A stretch of 11,704 nucleotides of DNA from Pseudomonadota bacterium (GTDB taxonomy: Bacteria > Pseudomonadota > Alphaproteobacteria > Rhizobiales > Segnochrobactraceae): contig JAEZMP010000655.1 in the NCBI GenBank assembly GCA_023442215.1, forward strand, positions 1 to 11,704. Reading direction: 5' to 3'. Shown one piece after another: positions 1 through 6,374 of this stretch. Each line of letters starts with the position of its first letter. Within the stretch, counting starts at the first letter, position 1. A model generated the notes under the pieces. It saw nothing but the letters and a program-made list of their open reading frames with translations. It did not search any database and was not told the origin of the DNA. The position numbers and the translations under genes are program-made.

Positions 1-521
1 ACCAGCACCTCGGCGACGAGGAAGATGGTGACGTTCATCCAGAACGCGCCCGCGACGAGGGCGAACGATTCGGTGATGAGCTTGATCTGGAAGAAGGTGT
101 GGGCGACGGCGGCGCCGTTGGCGACGACGAAGAAGCCGAGCCCGGTCATCGCGAGCACGGCGACCGAATAGCCGACCGCGCACCACGCGGCATCGTGCGC
201 CGCGGCGCCCAGCGTGCGGGCCTCGATGAGGCTGCCGGCGGTGCGGGCCTGCCGCGACAGCCTGAGGCCCCGCGAGGCGGGCAGCGCCAGCAGCGTGGTG
301 GCGAGCGCGCCGACCAGGAGGAAGCCGTCCACCGCGAGCGAGCCGAAGCCCGACGCGATCACGGCGCCGCGGATCATCACCAGCACCGCGACCGCCGCGG
401 CGAAGGCGACGACCGCGAACAGCGCGCCGGCGGCCGAAAGGGCCCGGTAGGTCCGGGCGGGGGAGGGAGCGCGCCACTTCAGGTCACGCTCCCCAGCGTT
501 GCCGGAGATCAACTCCGCCAT
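1..521 (-). CDS. Polar amino-acid ABC transporter permease, N-terminal 173 residues (runs off the left edge)
   Basis: This is the start of an inner-membrane permease of the HisM/GlnP type for amino-acid uptake. The visible part begins at ATG 521, 21 bases after the stop of the binding-protein gene, with a GGGAG-like ribosome site upstream, so the two genes form one operon. Residues 1-20 are polar and cytoplasmic. Hydrophobic segments lie near 28-50, 65-80 and 115-135. After these comes the run FFQIKLITESFALVAGAFW at about 143-161, which resembles the sequence just before the first core helix of the His/Glu/Gln permease subfamily. About 140 residues therefore precede the conserved permease core, a longer N-terminal part than in the small HisM/HisQ permeases. 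The EAA loop and most core helices lie outside the window. The family is fairly secure; the substrate cannot be told. Confidence 0.8.
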   Translation of the reverse strand, partial: MAELISGNAGERDLKWRAPSPARTYRALSAAGALFAVVAFAAAVAVLVMIRGAVIASGFGSLAVDGFLLVGALATTLLALPASRGLRLSRQARTAGSLIEARTLGAAAHDAAWCAVGYSVAVLAMTGLGFFVVANGAAVAHTFFQIKLITESFALVAGAFWMNVTIFLVAEVL

Positions 522-542
522 GAGCCGGTGCCGCTCCCGACG

Positions 543-1400
543 TCAGTTCTTGAAGGTCGGGACGGTGGTCGGGTCGATGCCCCAGGCTTCGGTCAGATAT
601 TTCGACGCGAGCTTCTTGGTGGTGCCGTCGTCGATCAGGCCCTGGATGATCTCGTCCAGCACCTTGGCGTTGGGGGAGTCCTTCGGATAGAGCGCGCCGT
701 AGGTCTCGCCGGTGTTGTACTGGCCGATGACCTCGAACATGCCGTTGGAGACGGCGGCCTGGCCGAGCACGATGGCGGTGTCGGTCATCGCGGCGTCGAT
801 CTGGTTCGCCATCAGCGCGGTGAACATCGAGGGGGTGTCGGGGAACACCTTGGCGGCCTTGGTGGGCTTCAGCACGCTGTCGACGAAGGTGGCGCCCGTG
901 GTGCCCTGCTGCACGCCGATCTGGGCGTCCTTCATGGTCTTGGCGTCGAGGGAGGTTCCCTTCTTCACCAGCACGCCGACATCGGACGAGAAGTAGGGCA
1001 CCGAGAAGTCCACGACCTTCTTGCGCTCGTCGGTGATGGAGATCTGCGACAGGGCGAGATCGAAGTCCCGGGTCTGGCCGGCGACGAGGGCGTCCCACGC
1101 CACGTTCTTCACGCCGACCTTATCGAGGCCCGCGCGATAGGCGATGTTGGCCCCGAGGCAATATTCGTAGCCGTCCTTGATGGTTTCCGGCGTGTCGCCG
1201 TTCCACCAGCCCGGCGCCGGCAGGTTGACTTCGACGGTGAGCTGGCCGGGCACGGCGGGCGTCAGCGAATACTGTCCCTTGGTGCCGCTGACCTCGCAGT
1301 TGCCGATCATCTCGGCAGAGGCGCCGGCGGACGCGAGGATGCTCGCGGCAGTGGCAAGGGCGAGCGTGACGGCGAGGCGCCGGCGGGGTGCGTTCTTCAT
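543..1400 (-). CDS. Periplasmic amino-acid-binding protein of an ABC transporter (SBP family 3)
   Basis: The 285-residue product is a solute-binding protein that would capture an amino acid in the periplasm and deliver it to the permease encoded directly downstream. Residues 1-29 form a signal peptide: a basic MKNAPRRR start, a hydrophobic stretch, and an A-S-A cleavage site before E30. The mature part has typical family 3 features: GYEYCLGANIAYRAG near 77-91, the DLALSQISITDERKKVVDFS block that forms the ligand cleft and hinge, GVQQGTT after it, and a later DAAMTDTAIV segment from the second lobe. C35 and C81 are the only cysteines and could form a disulfide. An insert rich in P, G and W (about 48-72) separates the N-terminus from the first conserved block and is not in the shortest family members. 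A GAGG stretch lies about 8 bases before ATG 1400. Ligand unknown. Confidence 0.9.
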   Translation of the reverse strand: MKNAPRRRLAVTLALATAASILASAGASAEMIGNCEVSGTKGQYSLTPAVPGQLTVEVNLPAPGWWNGDTPETIKDGYEYCLGANIAYRAGLDKVGVKNVAWDALVAGQTRDFDLALSQISITDERKKVVDFSVPYFSSDVGVLVKKGTSLDAKTMKDAQIGVQQGTTGATFVDSVLKPTKAAKVFPDTPSMFTALMANQIDAAMTDTAIVLGQAAVSNGMFEVIGQYNTGETYGALYPKDSPNAKVLDEIIQGLIDDGTTKKLASKYLTEAWGIDPTTVPTFKN

Positions 1401-1596
1401 CGATGAACCTCGGTTTTCGCGCGGCCGTTGCGTCGGCCTTCTGGAAGGTGAGGCGAATGCTAGAACGATTACCCGGCGTGCGCCATCGGAAGATGTATCG
1501 TTTGCACCGGTTCTCCCGGCATGGCCGGCAAGAGGCGATCACGCCGCCGCGAGCCGCGGCCCGCAACCGCGCCGCGCCCCTGGCAGGCGGGATCTC
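1401..1596. other. Intergenic region upstream of the ABC operon and downstream of pgeF
   Basis: This 196-base gap should hold the promoter of the binding-protein/permease operon (minus strand) and the end of the pgeF transcript. I see no hexamer pair good enough to call a promoter. A short hairpin with a 6-base stem and 3-base loop (GCCGCG-AGC-CGCGGC, 1546-1560) lies 37 bases past the pgeF stop but has no T-run, so it is only a weak terminator candidate. No small gene is supported. Confidence 0.4.
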
Positions 1597-2367
1597 TCAT
1601 CGGGCGTCGAGCGCGATCGCGGCGACGAGGCGGCCATAATCCGGCTCGCCGCGATGGGTGGCCCGGCGATAGGAATAAAATCTCGCCTCGTCGCTGTAGG
1701 TGCACAGCCCGACATCCCCGGCGGTGCCGACGCCGGCGGCGGCGAGGCGGCGGCCGATATAGCCGGGCAGGTCGAACATGGCGTGGCCCTCGCGCGCGGA
1801 GGGCGCGAAGAAGGCGGCGTTGGCCGGATCGGCGGCGAGGAAGCGGGCCGAGAATTCCGGGCCGACCTCGTAGGCCGCGCGGGAGATGGTGGGGCCGAGC
1901 ACGGCGACGATCTCGCCGCGCCGGGCGCCGAGGGCTTCCATCGCCGCGACGGTCGCCTCCAGCACGCCGCCGAACGCGCCCTTCCAGCCGGCATGGGCCG
2001 CGCCGACCACGCCGGCGCCGGCATCGGCGAACAGCACCGGGCCGCAATCGGCGGCCGAGACCCCGATGGCGATCCCCGGCCGGTTCGAGACGAGCGCGTC
2101 GACCTTCGGCCCGTCACCCGGTGTCCATGGCTCCTCCACCACGAACACGTCCGGTGAGTGCACCTGGTAGGGCGTGACGAAGTGCCCGGGCTCGACGCCG
2201 AGGGCGCGGGCGACGCGCGCGCGGTTCTCATGGACCGCCGCGCGGTCGTCGCGCGAACCGAGGCCGGTGTTGAGGCTGGCATAGAGGCCTTCCGACACCC
2301 CGCCCTCGCGGGTGAAGAATCCGTGGCGGATGCCGGCGAGCCGGCCGAGTTCGGGAGCGACGATCAA
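1597..2367 (-). CDS. pgeF: Peptidoglycan editing factor PgeF (YfiH, multicopper polyphenol oxidase/laccase-like domain)
   Basis: The 256-residue product matches the YfiH/PgeF family over its full usual length. In E. coli PgeF removes wrongly placed L-serine from UDP-MurNAc peptides; family members have also been described as purine nucleoside phosphorylases. The zinc-site residues are visible: H70 in TPYQVHSPDV, C108 in SAADCGPVLFADA, and H125 in GAAHAGWKG, at spacings matching the E. coli H71/C107/H124 set. The N-terminal GIRHGFFTREGGVSEGLYASLNTG is also typical. Reading upstream from this conserved start, the only possible initiator before the previous gene's stop (2428-2430) is TTG at 2367, with ACGAGG about 10 bases before it; no ATG or GTG exists in frame. 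It is the last gene of the lgt operon, 60 bases after the methyltransferase gene. The family is secure; which activity dominates here is not visible. Confidence 0.92.
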   Translation of the reverse strand: MIVAPELGRLAGIRHGFFTREGGVSEGLYASLNTGLGSRDDRAAVHENRARVARALGVEPGHFVTPYQVHSPDVFVVEEPWTPGDGPKVDALVSNRPGIAIGVSAADCGPVLFADAGAGVVGAAHAGWKGAFGGVLEATVAAMEALGARRGEIVAVLGPTISRAAYEVGPEFSARFLAADPANAAFFAPSAREGHAMFDLPGYIGRRLAAAGVGTAGDVGLCTYSDEARFYSYRRATHRGEPDYGRLVAAIALDAR

Positions 2368-2427
2368 GGAAAGCGAGCCTCGTTGCGGGTGAAGACGGCC
2401 GCAGCTTCGGGCCTCATCTGGCCGGGA

Positions 2428-3561
2428 TCATGGCGTCTCGCGGTGAAAGCCGGGCAGGGCGGCGGTGGGCACGCCCGGCCGGGTGACGGCCATGACCTTG
2501 AACAACTTGCCCATCTCGCGCGGGCCGGCGAGCCGTTCGACGGCGGTGCGGATCGCCTCCTGCACCTCGGGACCCTTGCCGGCGCCGAGATGGCCGGCGC
2601 GCTGGAGGAGGCCGGCGGCCGTCAGGAACTGGCCCTGTTCCAGCGGGCCGTGAACCGCGGCGCCGGCCGCCGCCGCCGCGCGGGCGAGGGCGGCGAAATC
2701 GACGTGGGCCGTCAGGTCGGCGAGGCCGGGCTCTGCCAGCGGATCGACCGGCTGGTGCGCCTTCACCGCCTGGAAGGTGTCGCCGACGGCGCTGCGGACA
2801 TGGCCGTAATCGATCACCAGCGCGAGCCCGCCGTGGGCGGCGATCCGCGATGCGAGCGCCGTCATCGCCGCGGTGGAGGCGGTGGACGCCTCGAGAATGG
2901 CGCCGTCGCGGGCCGGATGCAACTCCGGCGGCAGGCGGCCATGGTCGAGCGTGCCGGCGCCGAGGCCGAAGGCGAGGCCGCCGCCCGGGCCGAGGCCCAC
3001 CACGCGCTCACGCCAGACGCCGCCGGCGGCGACGAACTGGCGGATCGGCAGGGCGTCGAAGAATTCGTTGGCGATGACGAGCAGCGGGCCTTCCGGCAGG
3101 CTTTCGATGCTGTCGTGCCAGCGCGGCCGCCGGCCGGACGGCGCGATGGTCCGGGCCTGGGCCGCGCGCAGCGCCGGGCTGGTCTCGACGAGGTGGACGT
3201 CGAGCGCGTCGGAGAGTTCCGGCTTCAGCTTCACGACGCGCAGGATGTCGGCCATCAGCGTGCCGCGGCCCGGGCCGAGCTCGACGAGGTGGACGGGCGA
3301 GGGCGCGCCGACCGACTGCCAGCCTTCCACCAGCGCGGCGCCGACGATCTCGCCGAACATCTGCGAGATCTCGGGCGCGGTGACGAAGTCGCCGGCCGTG
3401 CCGAACGGGTCGCGGGTGAAATAATAGCCGTCGTCGGGATCGCCGAGGCAGATCGCCATGTAGTCGGCCACCGTGATCGGCCCGCCGACGGTGATGAGGT
3501 CGGCGATCCGTGCGGCGAGCGGGCGCCGGGGAGCACCGGGCGGAGTGCCGGCCGCCGTCAT
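2428..3561 (-). CDS. Class I SAM-dependent methyltransferase of the MidA/NDUFAF7 family (formerly DUF185)
   Basis: The 377-residue product belongs to the family whose mitochondrial member NDUFAF7 (MidA) methylates an arginine of the complex I 49-kDa subunit during assembly. Conserved features seen are GPITVADYMAICLGDPDDGYY (about 27-47), TAGDFVTAPEISQMFGE (55-71), the SAM-binding glycine motif VELGPGRGTLMADILR starting at 93, the acidic ANEFFDALPIRQF motif, and a C-terminal LLQRAGHLGAG segment. ATG 3561 overlaps the lgt stop as ATGA, so translation is probably coupled to lgt. The frame stays open further upstream through lgt, but that stretch is antisense-like low-complexity translation and not part of this protein. 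By family, the bacterial target may be the NuoD subunit of complex I, but nothing in this window tests that. Confidence 0.88.
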   Translation of the reverse strand: MTAAGTPPGAPRRPLAARIADLITVGGPITVADYMAICLGDPDDGYYFTRDPFGTAGDFVTAPEISQMFGEIVGAALVEGWQSVGAPSPVHLVELGPGRGTLMADILRVVKLKPELSDALDVHLVETSPALRAAQARTIAPSGRRPRWHDSIESLPEGPLLVIANEFFDALPIRQFVAAGGVWRERVVGLGPGGGLAFGLGAGTLDHGRLPPELHPARDGAILEASTASTAAMTALASRIAAHGGLALVIDYGHVRSAVGDTFQAVKAHQPVDPLAEPGLADLTAHVDFAALARAAAAAGAAVHGPLEQGQFLTAAGLLQRAGHLGAGKGPEVQEAIRTAVERLAGPREMGKLFKVMAVTRPGVPTAALPGFHRETP

Positions 3562-4406
3562 CGCCGGCTCCCGGAAGCGCGCGGCGCGGTGCCCGGCAGC
3601 GGCCTGCTGCGGGCCCACAGGATGGCCGCGATCCCGGCCGCGACCATCGGGATCGACAGCAGCATGCCCATGGTCAGCCCGCCGGCGAGGAAGCCGATCT
3701 GGATGTCGGGCATGCGGAAGAACTCCGACACGATGCGCGCGAGCCCGTAGCCGGCGGCGAAGGTGCCGGCGGTCAGGCCGGGCCGTTCCAGGCCCTTCAG
3801 CCGGTGGGTGACGAAGCGCAGCACCAGAAACAGCACGATGCCTTCGAGGCCGGCTTCGTAGAGCTGGCTCGGGTGGCGCGGTTCGGGGCCGGCGAACGGA
3901 AACACCACCGCCCATGGAACGTCGGCCGGGCGGCCCCACAGCTCGCCGTTGACGAAGTTGGCGAGGCGCCCGAAGAACAGCCCGAACGGCGCGGCGGCGC
4001 CCGCGAGATCGAACATCGTCCACATCGCGAGGCCGCGGGCGCGGGCGAACAGCACCATGGCGACGACGACGCCCATGAAGCCGCCGTGGAACGACATGCC
4101 GCCGCTCCACACCACGGGGATTTCCCACGGATTCTGCAGGAAATAGTCGAGATTGTAGAACAGCACGTAGCCGATGCGGCCGCCGAGGATGATGCCGATG
4201 GTGGCCCAGAACACGAAGTCGTCGATGTCGGCCGGAACCGGGCGGGGCGTGCCGCCCCACAGCCGGTCGTCGCGCACGAGGCGCTTCATGTACCACCAGG
4301 CGAGCAGGATGCCGGCGATATAGGCCAGCGCATACCAGCGGATCGCGAACGGTCCGACCTCGATCAGCACGGGGTCGATCGCTGGAAAAGGCAGCGCAAA
4401 CAGCAT
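3558..4406 (-). CDS. lgt: Phosphatidylglycerol-prolipoprotein diacylglyceryl transferase Lgt
   Basis: Lgt is the inner-membrane enzyme that moves diacylglycerol from phosphatidylglycerol onto the lipobox cysteine of prolipoproteins, the first step of lipoprotein maturation. The 282-residue product has the expected length and several hydrophobic helices. Landmarks are the N-terminal FPAIDPVLIEVGPFAIRWYA, the GGRIGYVLFYN segment near 75-85, SFHGGFMG with H107 (E. coli H103), the family signature GRLANFVNGELWGRP with R147 and N150 (E. coli R143, N146), and RHPSQLYEA. I chose ATG 4406 because it gives the canonical short N-terminus. A GTG at 4448 would add 14 mostly basic residues with no family match. 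It is the first gene of the lgt, methyltransferase, pgeF unit, an order I know from other alphaproteobacteria. Confidence 0.95.
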   Translation of the reverse strand: MLFALPFPAIDPVLIEVGPFAIRWYALAYIAGILLAWWYMKRLVRDDRLWGGTPRPVPADIDDFVFWATIGIILGGRIGYVLFYNLDYFLQNPWEIPVVWSGGMSFHGGFMGVVVAMVLFARARGLAMWTMFDLAGAAAPFGLFFGRLANFVNGELWGRPADVPWAVVFPFAGPEPRHPSQLYEAGLEGIVLFLVLRFVTHRLKGLERPGLTAGTFAAGYGLARIVSEFFRMPDIQIGFLAGGLTMGMLLSIPMVAAGIAAILWARSRPLPGTAPRASGSRR

Positions 4407-4495
4407 GAAGAACCAATCCCGTTGGCGACGCGGGCGGCGGTCCGGCACGGCGGATGCGGACGCGGACCGGCGGGGGAGCCGGATCGCGCGGCATC

Positions 4496-4545
4496 CTAGA
4501 GCATGATCCCGAAAAGTGCGAAGCGGTTTTCGGACGAGATCATGC
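4496..4545. repeat. Rhizobiales-type intergenic palindromic repeat
   Basis: The element begins CTAGAGC and folds on itself. Outer arms GCATGATC (4501-4508) and GATCATGC (4538-4545) are perfect complements, as are inner arms CCGAAAA (4509-4515) and TTTTCGG (4527-4533). A four-base bulge (ACGA) sits on the right arm and an 11-base loop between the inner arms. The sequence matches, from memory, a palindrome found many times between genes in Hyphomicrobiales genomes. It lies between the LysE-family gene and lgt, 90 bases before the lgt start, and would be transcribed if the two were cotranscribed. Its function is unknown; attenuation, mRNA stabilisation or simple dispersal are all possible. Confidence 0.75.
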
Positions 4546-4574
4546 GGTGGGGGCGCCGCACGGACGGAGTGTCG

Positions 4575-5249
4575 TCAGGCCGCGATCTCGCGGCGGACCT
4601 CGTCGGCGAGCTTCAGGCCGAGCCCGATCATGATGAGGCCGGTCGCGCCGTCGAGCCAGCGCGCGGCGGCGGCATAGGTGCGGCGCACGGCGGCGGTGGA
4701 GAACGCCACGGCGACGAAGCCATACCACGCAAGCGCCAGCACGAGGATCACCGCGACGAGGGCCGCCTCGAAGCCGAGCCCGATGCGGGCGGGCAGCACC
4801 ACCATGAAGACGGACGTCCAGAACACCGCCGACTTGGGATTGGTGAGGTTGGTGAGAAGCCCGAGCACGAACGGCGAGCGGCCCCGCAGGGCGGCGGTCG
4901 CGCGGGTCTCCGCGGCGCCGGACGGCCCGCGCCAGCCGGCGAGCAGCATCCGCACGCCGACGAACACGAGATAGGCCGCGCCGACGAGCCGGAGCAGGCG
5001 GTAGACGTCGCCGGCCTGCTGCATCAGGAGGCCGATGCCGGCGAGGCTCAGCACCAGCCAGATGAACGTGCCGGCCGCGACACCTGCCGCCGCGGCGAGC
5101 CCGGCGCCCCGGGAGCGGCCGGCCGCGACGTGGCCGACCAGCATCATGTTGGGCCCCGGCGTGACGGCGGCGGCGAGATAGGTGGCCGCGATCACCGCGA
5201 GCGGCGCGAGGGCGGACGGCAGGACGGAGGCTGAAGAGGCAAGCGACAT
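4575..5249 (-). CDS. LysE/RhtB-family amino-acid or metabolite exporter
   Basis: The 224-residue protein is a small membrane exporter of the LysE superfamily, which expels amino acids such as lysine, threonine, homoserine or leucine, or related metabolites. It carries the family hallmark AAVTPGPNMMLVGHVAAGRSRGAG (TPGPN at 30-34), then GLAAAAGVAAGTFIWLVLS, VGAAYLVFVGVRML (about 89-102), and the second conserved region LGLLTNLTNPKSAVFW near 130-145. About six hydrophobic stretches fit the usual topology. The first 15 residues are slightly longer than in many homologues, and a later start in the same frame is not offered by a methionine. A perfect 20-base dyad lies 48 bases upstream of ATG 5249 and may be an operator. 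No LysR- or Lrp-type regulator gene is adjacent, which is unusual for this family. Substrate unknown. Confidence 0.88.
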   Translation of the reverse strand: MSLASSASVLPSALAPLAVIAATYLAAAVTPGPNMMLVGHVAAGRSRGAGLAAAAGVAAGTFIWLVLSLAGIGLLMQQAGDVYRLLRLVGAAYLVFVGVRMLLAGWRGPSGAAETRATAALRGRSPFVLGLLTNLTNPKSAVFWTSVFMVVLPARIGLGFEAALVAVILVLALAWYGFVAVAFSTAAVRRTYAAAARWLDGATGLIMIGLGLKLADEVRREIAA

Positions 5250-5296
5250 CGGTGCGGCGGGCGGTTCGCGGGGGGCGGCTGTTGGGGCGCGGCTCG

Positions 5297-5316
5297 CTGT
5301 CCGGTATGCCGGACAG
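5297..5316. promoter_or_regulatory. Perfect 20-base dyad, candidate operator in the divergent LysE/nfuA gap
   Basis: CTGTCCGG (5297-5304) and CCGGACAG (5309-5316) are perfect inverted repeats around the four-base spacer TATG. The dyad sits 48 bases upstream of the exporter start and 36 bases upstream of the candidate nfuA -35 element. Eight-base half sites and a four-base centre are the size expected for a dimeric helix-turn-helix repressor. It could instead be a chance hairpin in GC-rich DNA, but the perfect match and the location favour a binding site. No binding protein can be named. Confidence 0.45.
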
Positions 5317-5351
5317 GCGGTTTGCGGGACGGTGCGTTGCCGCGATGGGCC

Positions 5352-5381
5352 TTCGACGCCGCCGCCGCCGCACTATATAAT
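5352..5381 (+). promoter_or_regulatory. Candidate sigma-70-type promoter for nfuA
   Basis: A perfect TATAAT (5376-5381) stands out in otherwise GC-rich DNA. TTCGAC (5352-5357) lies 18 bases upstream and is a partial match to TTGACA. The nfuA ATG is 78 bases further on, giving a leader of about 70 bases. The -10 call is reasonable; the -35 call is weak. Confidence 0.5.
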
Positions 5382-5397
5382 GATTCCGAAAGCGGTT
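5380..5397. repeat. Shortened copy of the 4496-4545 palindromic repeat
   Basis: ATGATTCCGAAAGCGGTT here matches ATGATCCCGAAA plus AGCGGTT of the element at 4503-4528, with one substitution and about eight bases missing between the two blocks. The fragment overlaps the last two bases of the TATAAT box, so the initial transcribed region of nfuA would consist of repeat sequence. The match is short and the relationship is inferred. Confidence 0.4.
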
Positions 5398-5459
5398 GCG
5401 CGGTTTGTGCGCGCCGCCGGATTGGCCGCGGCCTTGACCCGCGAACCTGGACCGACGCG

Positions 5460-6014
5460 ATGTTCATTCAGACCGAGACGACCCCGAATCCCCAGACGCT
5501 GAAGTTCCTTCCCGGCCGCGAAGTGCTGGGCGAGGGCGTGCGCGAATACCGCTCCGCCGGCGAGGCGGCCTCCTCCCCGCTCGCGAGCCGCCTGTTCGGC
5601 GTCAACGGCGTGTCCGGCGTGCTGCTCGGCACCGATTTCGTCGCCGTGACCAAGGACGAGACCGACTGGCAGCACCTGAAGCCGGCCGTGCTCGGCGCGA
5701 TCATGGAGCACTATCTGACCGGCGATGCCACCATCGCCGACGAGGCTTCCGAGGACGACGGCGGCGAGTTCTACGATGCGGCCGACGAGGAAGTCGTCGG
5801 CATGATCAAGGACCTGATCGAGGAGCGCGTGCGCCCCGCGGTCGCCCAGGACGGCGGCGACATCACCTTCAAGGGCTTCAAGGAAGGCATCGTCTACCTG
5901 ACCATGCGCGGCGCGTGCTCGGGCTGCCCGTCGTCCACCGCGACGCTGCGCCATGGCATCCAGAACCTGCTCCGGCATTATGTGCCGGAGGTGGAAGAGG
6001 TGCGTTCGGCCTGA
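5460..6014 (+). CDS. NfuA-type iron-sulfur cluster scaffold/carrier protein
   Basis: The 184-residue protein is a late-acting Fe-S carrier that receives clusters and passes them to client enzymes. Residues 1-90 form the Nfu N-terminal domain, beginning FIQTETTPNPQTLKFLPGR, which is nearly diagnostic and is shared with mitochondrial NFU1. A short acidic linker (DEASEDDGGEFYD) follows. The C-terminal NifU domain runs from about 110 to 180 and holds RPAVAQDGGDI and the cluster-binding pair C153-x2-C156 in GACSGCPSST. Two such subunits together would ligate one [4Fe-4S] cluster. ATG 5460 has only a weak ribosome site, but the conserved N-terminus fixes the start. The gene is followed by a repeat array and then a [2Fe-2S]-containing cyclase on the same strand, so the cyclase may be a client, though adjacency alone suggests this. 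Confidence 0.93.
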   Translation: MFIQTETTPNPQTLKFLPGREVLGEGVREYRSAGEAASSPLASRLFGVNGVSGVLLGTDFVAVTKDETDWQHLKPAVLGAIMEHYLTGDATIADEASEDDGGEFYDAADEEVVGMIKDLIEERVRPAVAQDGGDITFKGFKEGIVYLTMRGACSGCPSSTATLRHGIQNLLRHYVPEVEEVRSA

Positions 6015-6023
6015 CCGGCGCCG

Positions 6024-6362
6024 GAGCGATTCCCGAACGGATGGGCTCAGCCGATCGACGAGGAATCGCTCCAGATTCAAGAGTTTGAGCCTATCCTTGT
6101 CGTTCGGATCGCTTCGATCTGAACGGGATAGGCTCTGAGCGCTTCCCGATCGGATGGGCTCATCCGATCGACGAGGAATCGCTCCAGATTCAAGAGTTTG
6201 AGCCTATCCTTGTCGTTCAGATCGCTTCGCTCTGAACGGGATAGGCTCTGAGCGCTTCCCGGATCGGATGGGCTCATCCGATCGACGGGGAATCGCTCCC
6301 GATTAAAGAGTTTGAGCGTGTCCTTATCGTTCGGATCGGTTCGATCTGAACGGGATATGTTC
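6024..6362 (+). repeat. Three tandem 113-base repeat units, each encoding two hairpins
   Basis: Units begin at 6024, 6137 and 6250, each with GAGCG(A/C)TTCCCG, and the last ends at 6362. Units 1 and 2 are nearly identical; unit 3 is more diverged and has one extra G near 6261. Hairpin A of each unit has outer arms GAGCG(A/C)TTCC and GGAATCGCTC and, in unit 2, a perfect inner 10-base stem CGATCGGATG/CATCCGATCG around GGCT (6147-6170). Hairpin B has outer arms GAGCCTATCC and GGATAGGCTC, a four-base bulge TTGT, and inner arms CGTTCAGA/TCTGAACG. The unit length is not a multiple of three, so reading frames shift from unit to unit and the array is not coding. It fills the 360-base gap between nfuA and the cyclase gene, and no other feature is seen there. 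Confidence 0.9.
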
Positions 6363-6363
6363 C

Positions 6364-6369
6364 AGGAGG
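6364..6369 (+). promoter_or_regulatory. Strong Shine-Dalgarno that sets the cyclase start
   Basis: AGGAGG at 6364-6369 is followed after five bases by GTG 6375. It decides against ATG 6357, which lies inside the closing arm of the last repeat hairpin and has no comparable ribosome site. The hairpin ends at 6362, one base before this element, so folding of the leader could affect ribosome access. Confidence 0.75.
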
Positions 6370-6374
6370 CGCGT

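Noticed and set aside
99..1406. Long plus-strand open frame (435 codons) over the ABC transporter genes
   Set aside because: Its translation is rich in R, G, H and E with no domain pattern, and it lies exactly antisense in register with well-supported transporter genes. In DNA of this GC content such shadows are expected.
2158..3750. Long plus-strand open frame (530 codons) over pgeF and the methyltransferase gene
   Set aside because: Low-complexity translation without motifs, opposite two genes with clear catalytic residues.
4404..4448. GTG 4448 as the lgt start
   Set aside because: It adds 14 residues with several arginines that do not match the Lgt N-terminus, which normally begins close to the PFPxIDPV motif.
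2428..4494. A single 688-codon minus-strand frame that could be read as a fusion protein
   Set aside because: Only residues from ATG 3561 onward resemble a methyltransferase. The earlier part overlaps lgt in another frame and is arginine-rich without family features; lgt itself is complete and ends in the ATGA overlap.
6024..6362. CRISPR array or satellite-type coding repeat
   Set aside because: The units are contiguous 113-base copies with no unique spacers, and the period is not a multiple of three.
6312..6374. TTG 6312 or ATG 6357 as the cyclase start
   Set aside because: Both lie within the last repeat unit and lack a ribosome site, while GTG 6375 has AGGAGG five bases upstream. ATG 6357 remains a possible minor start.
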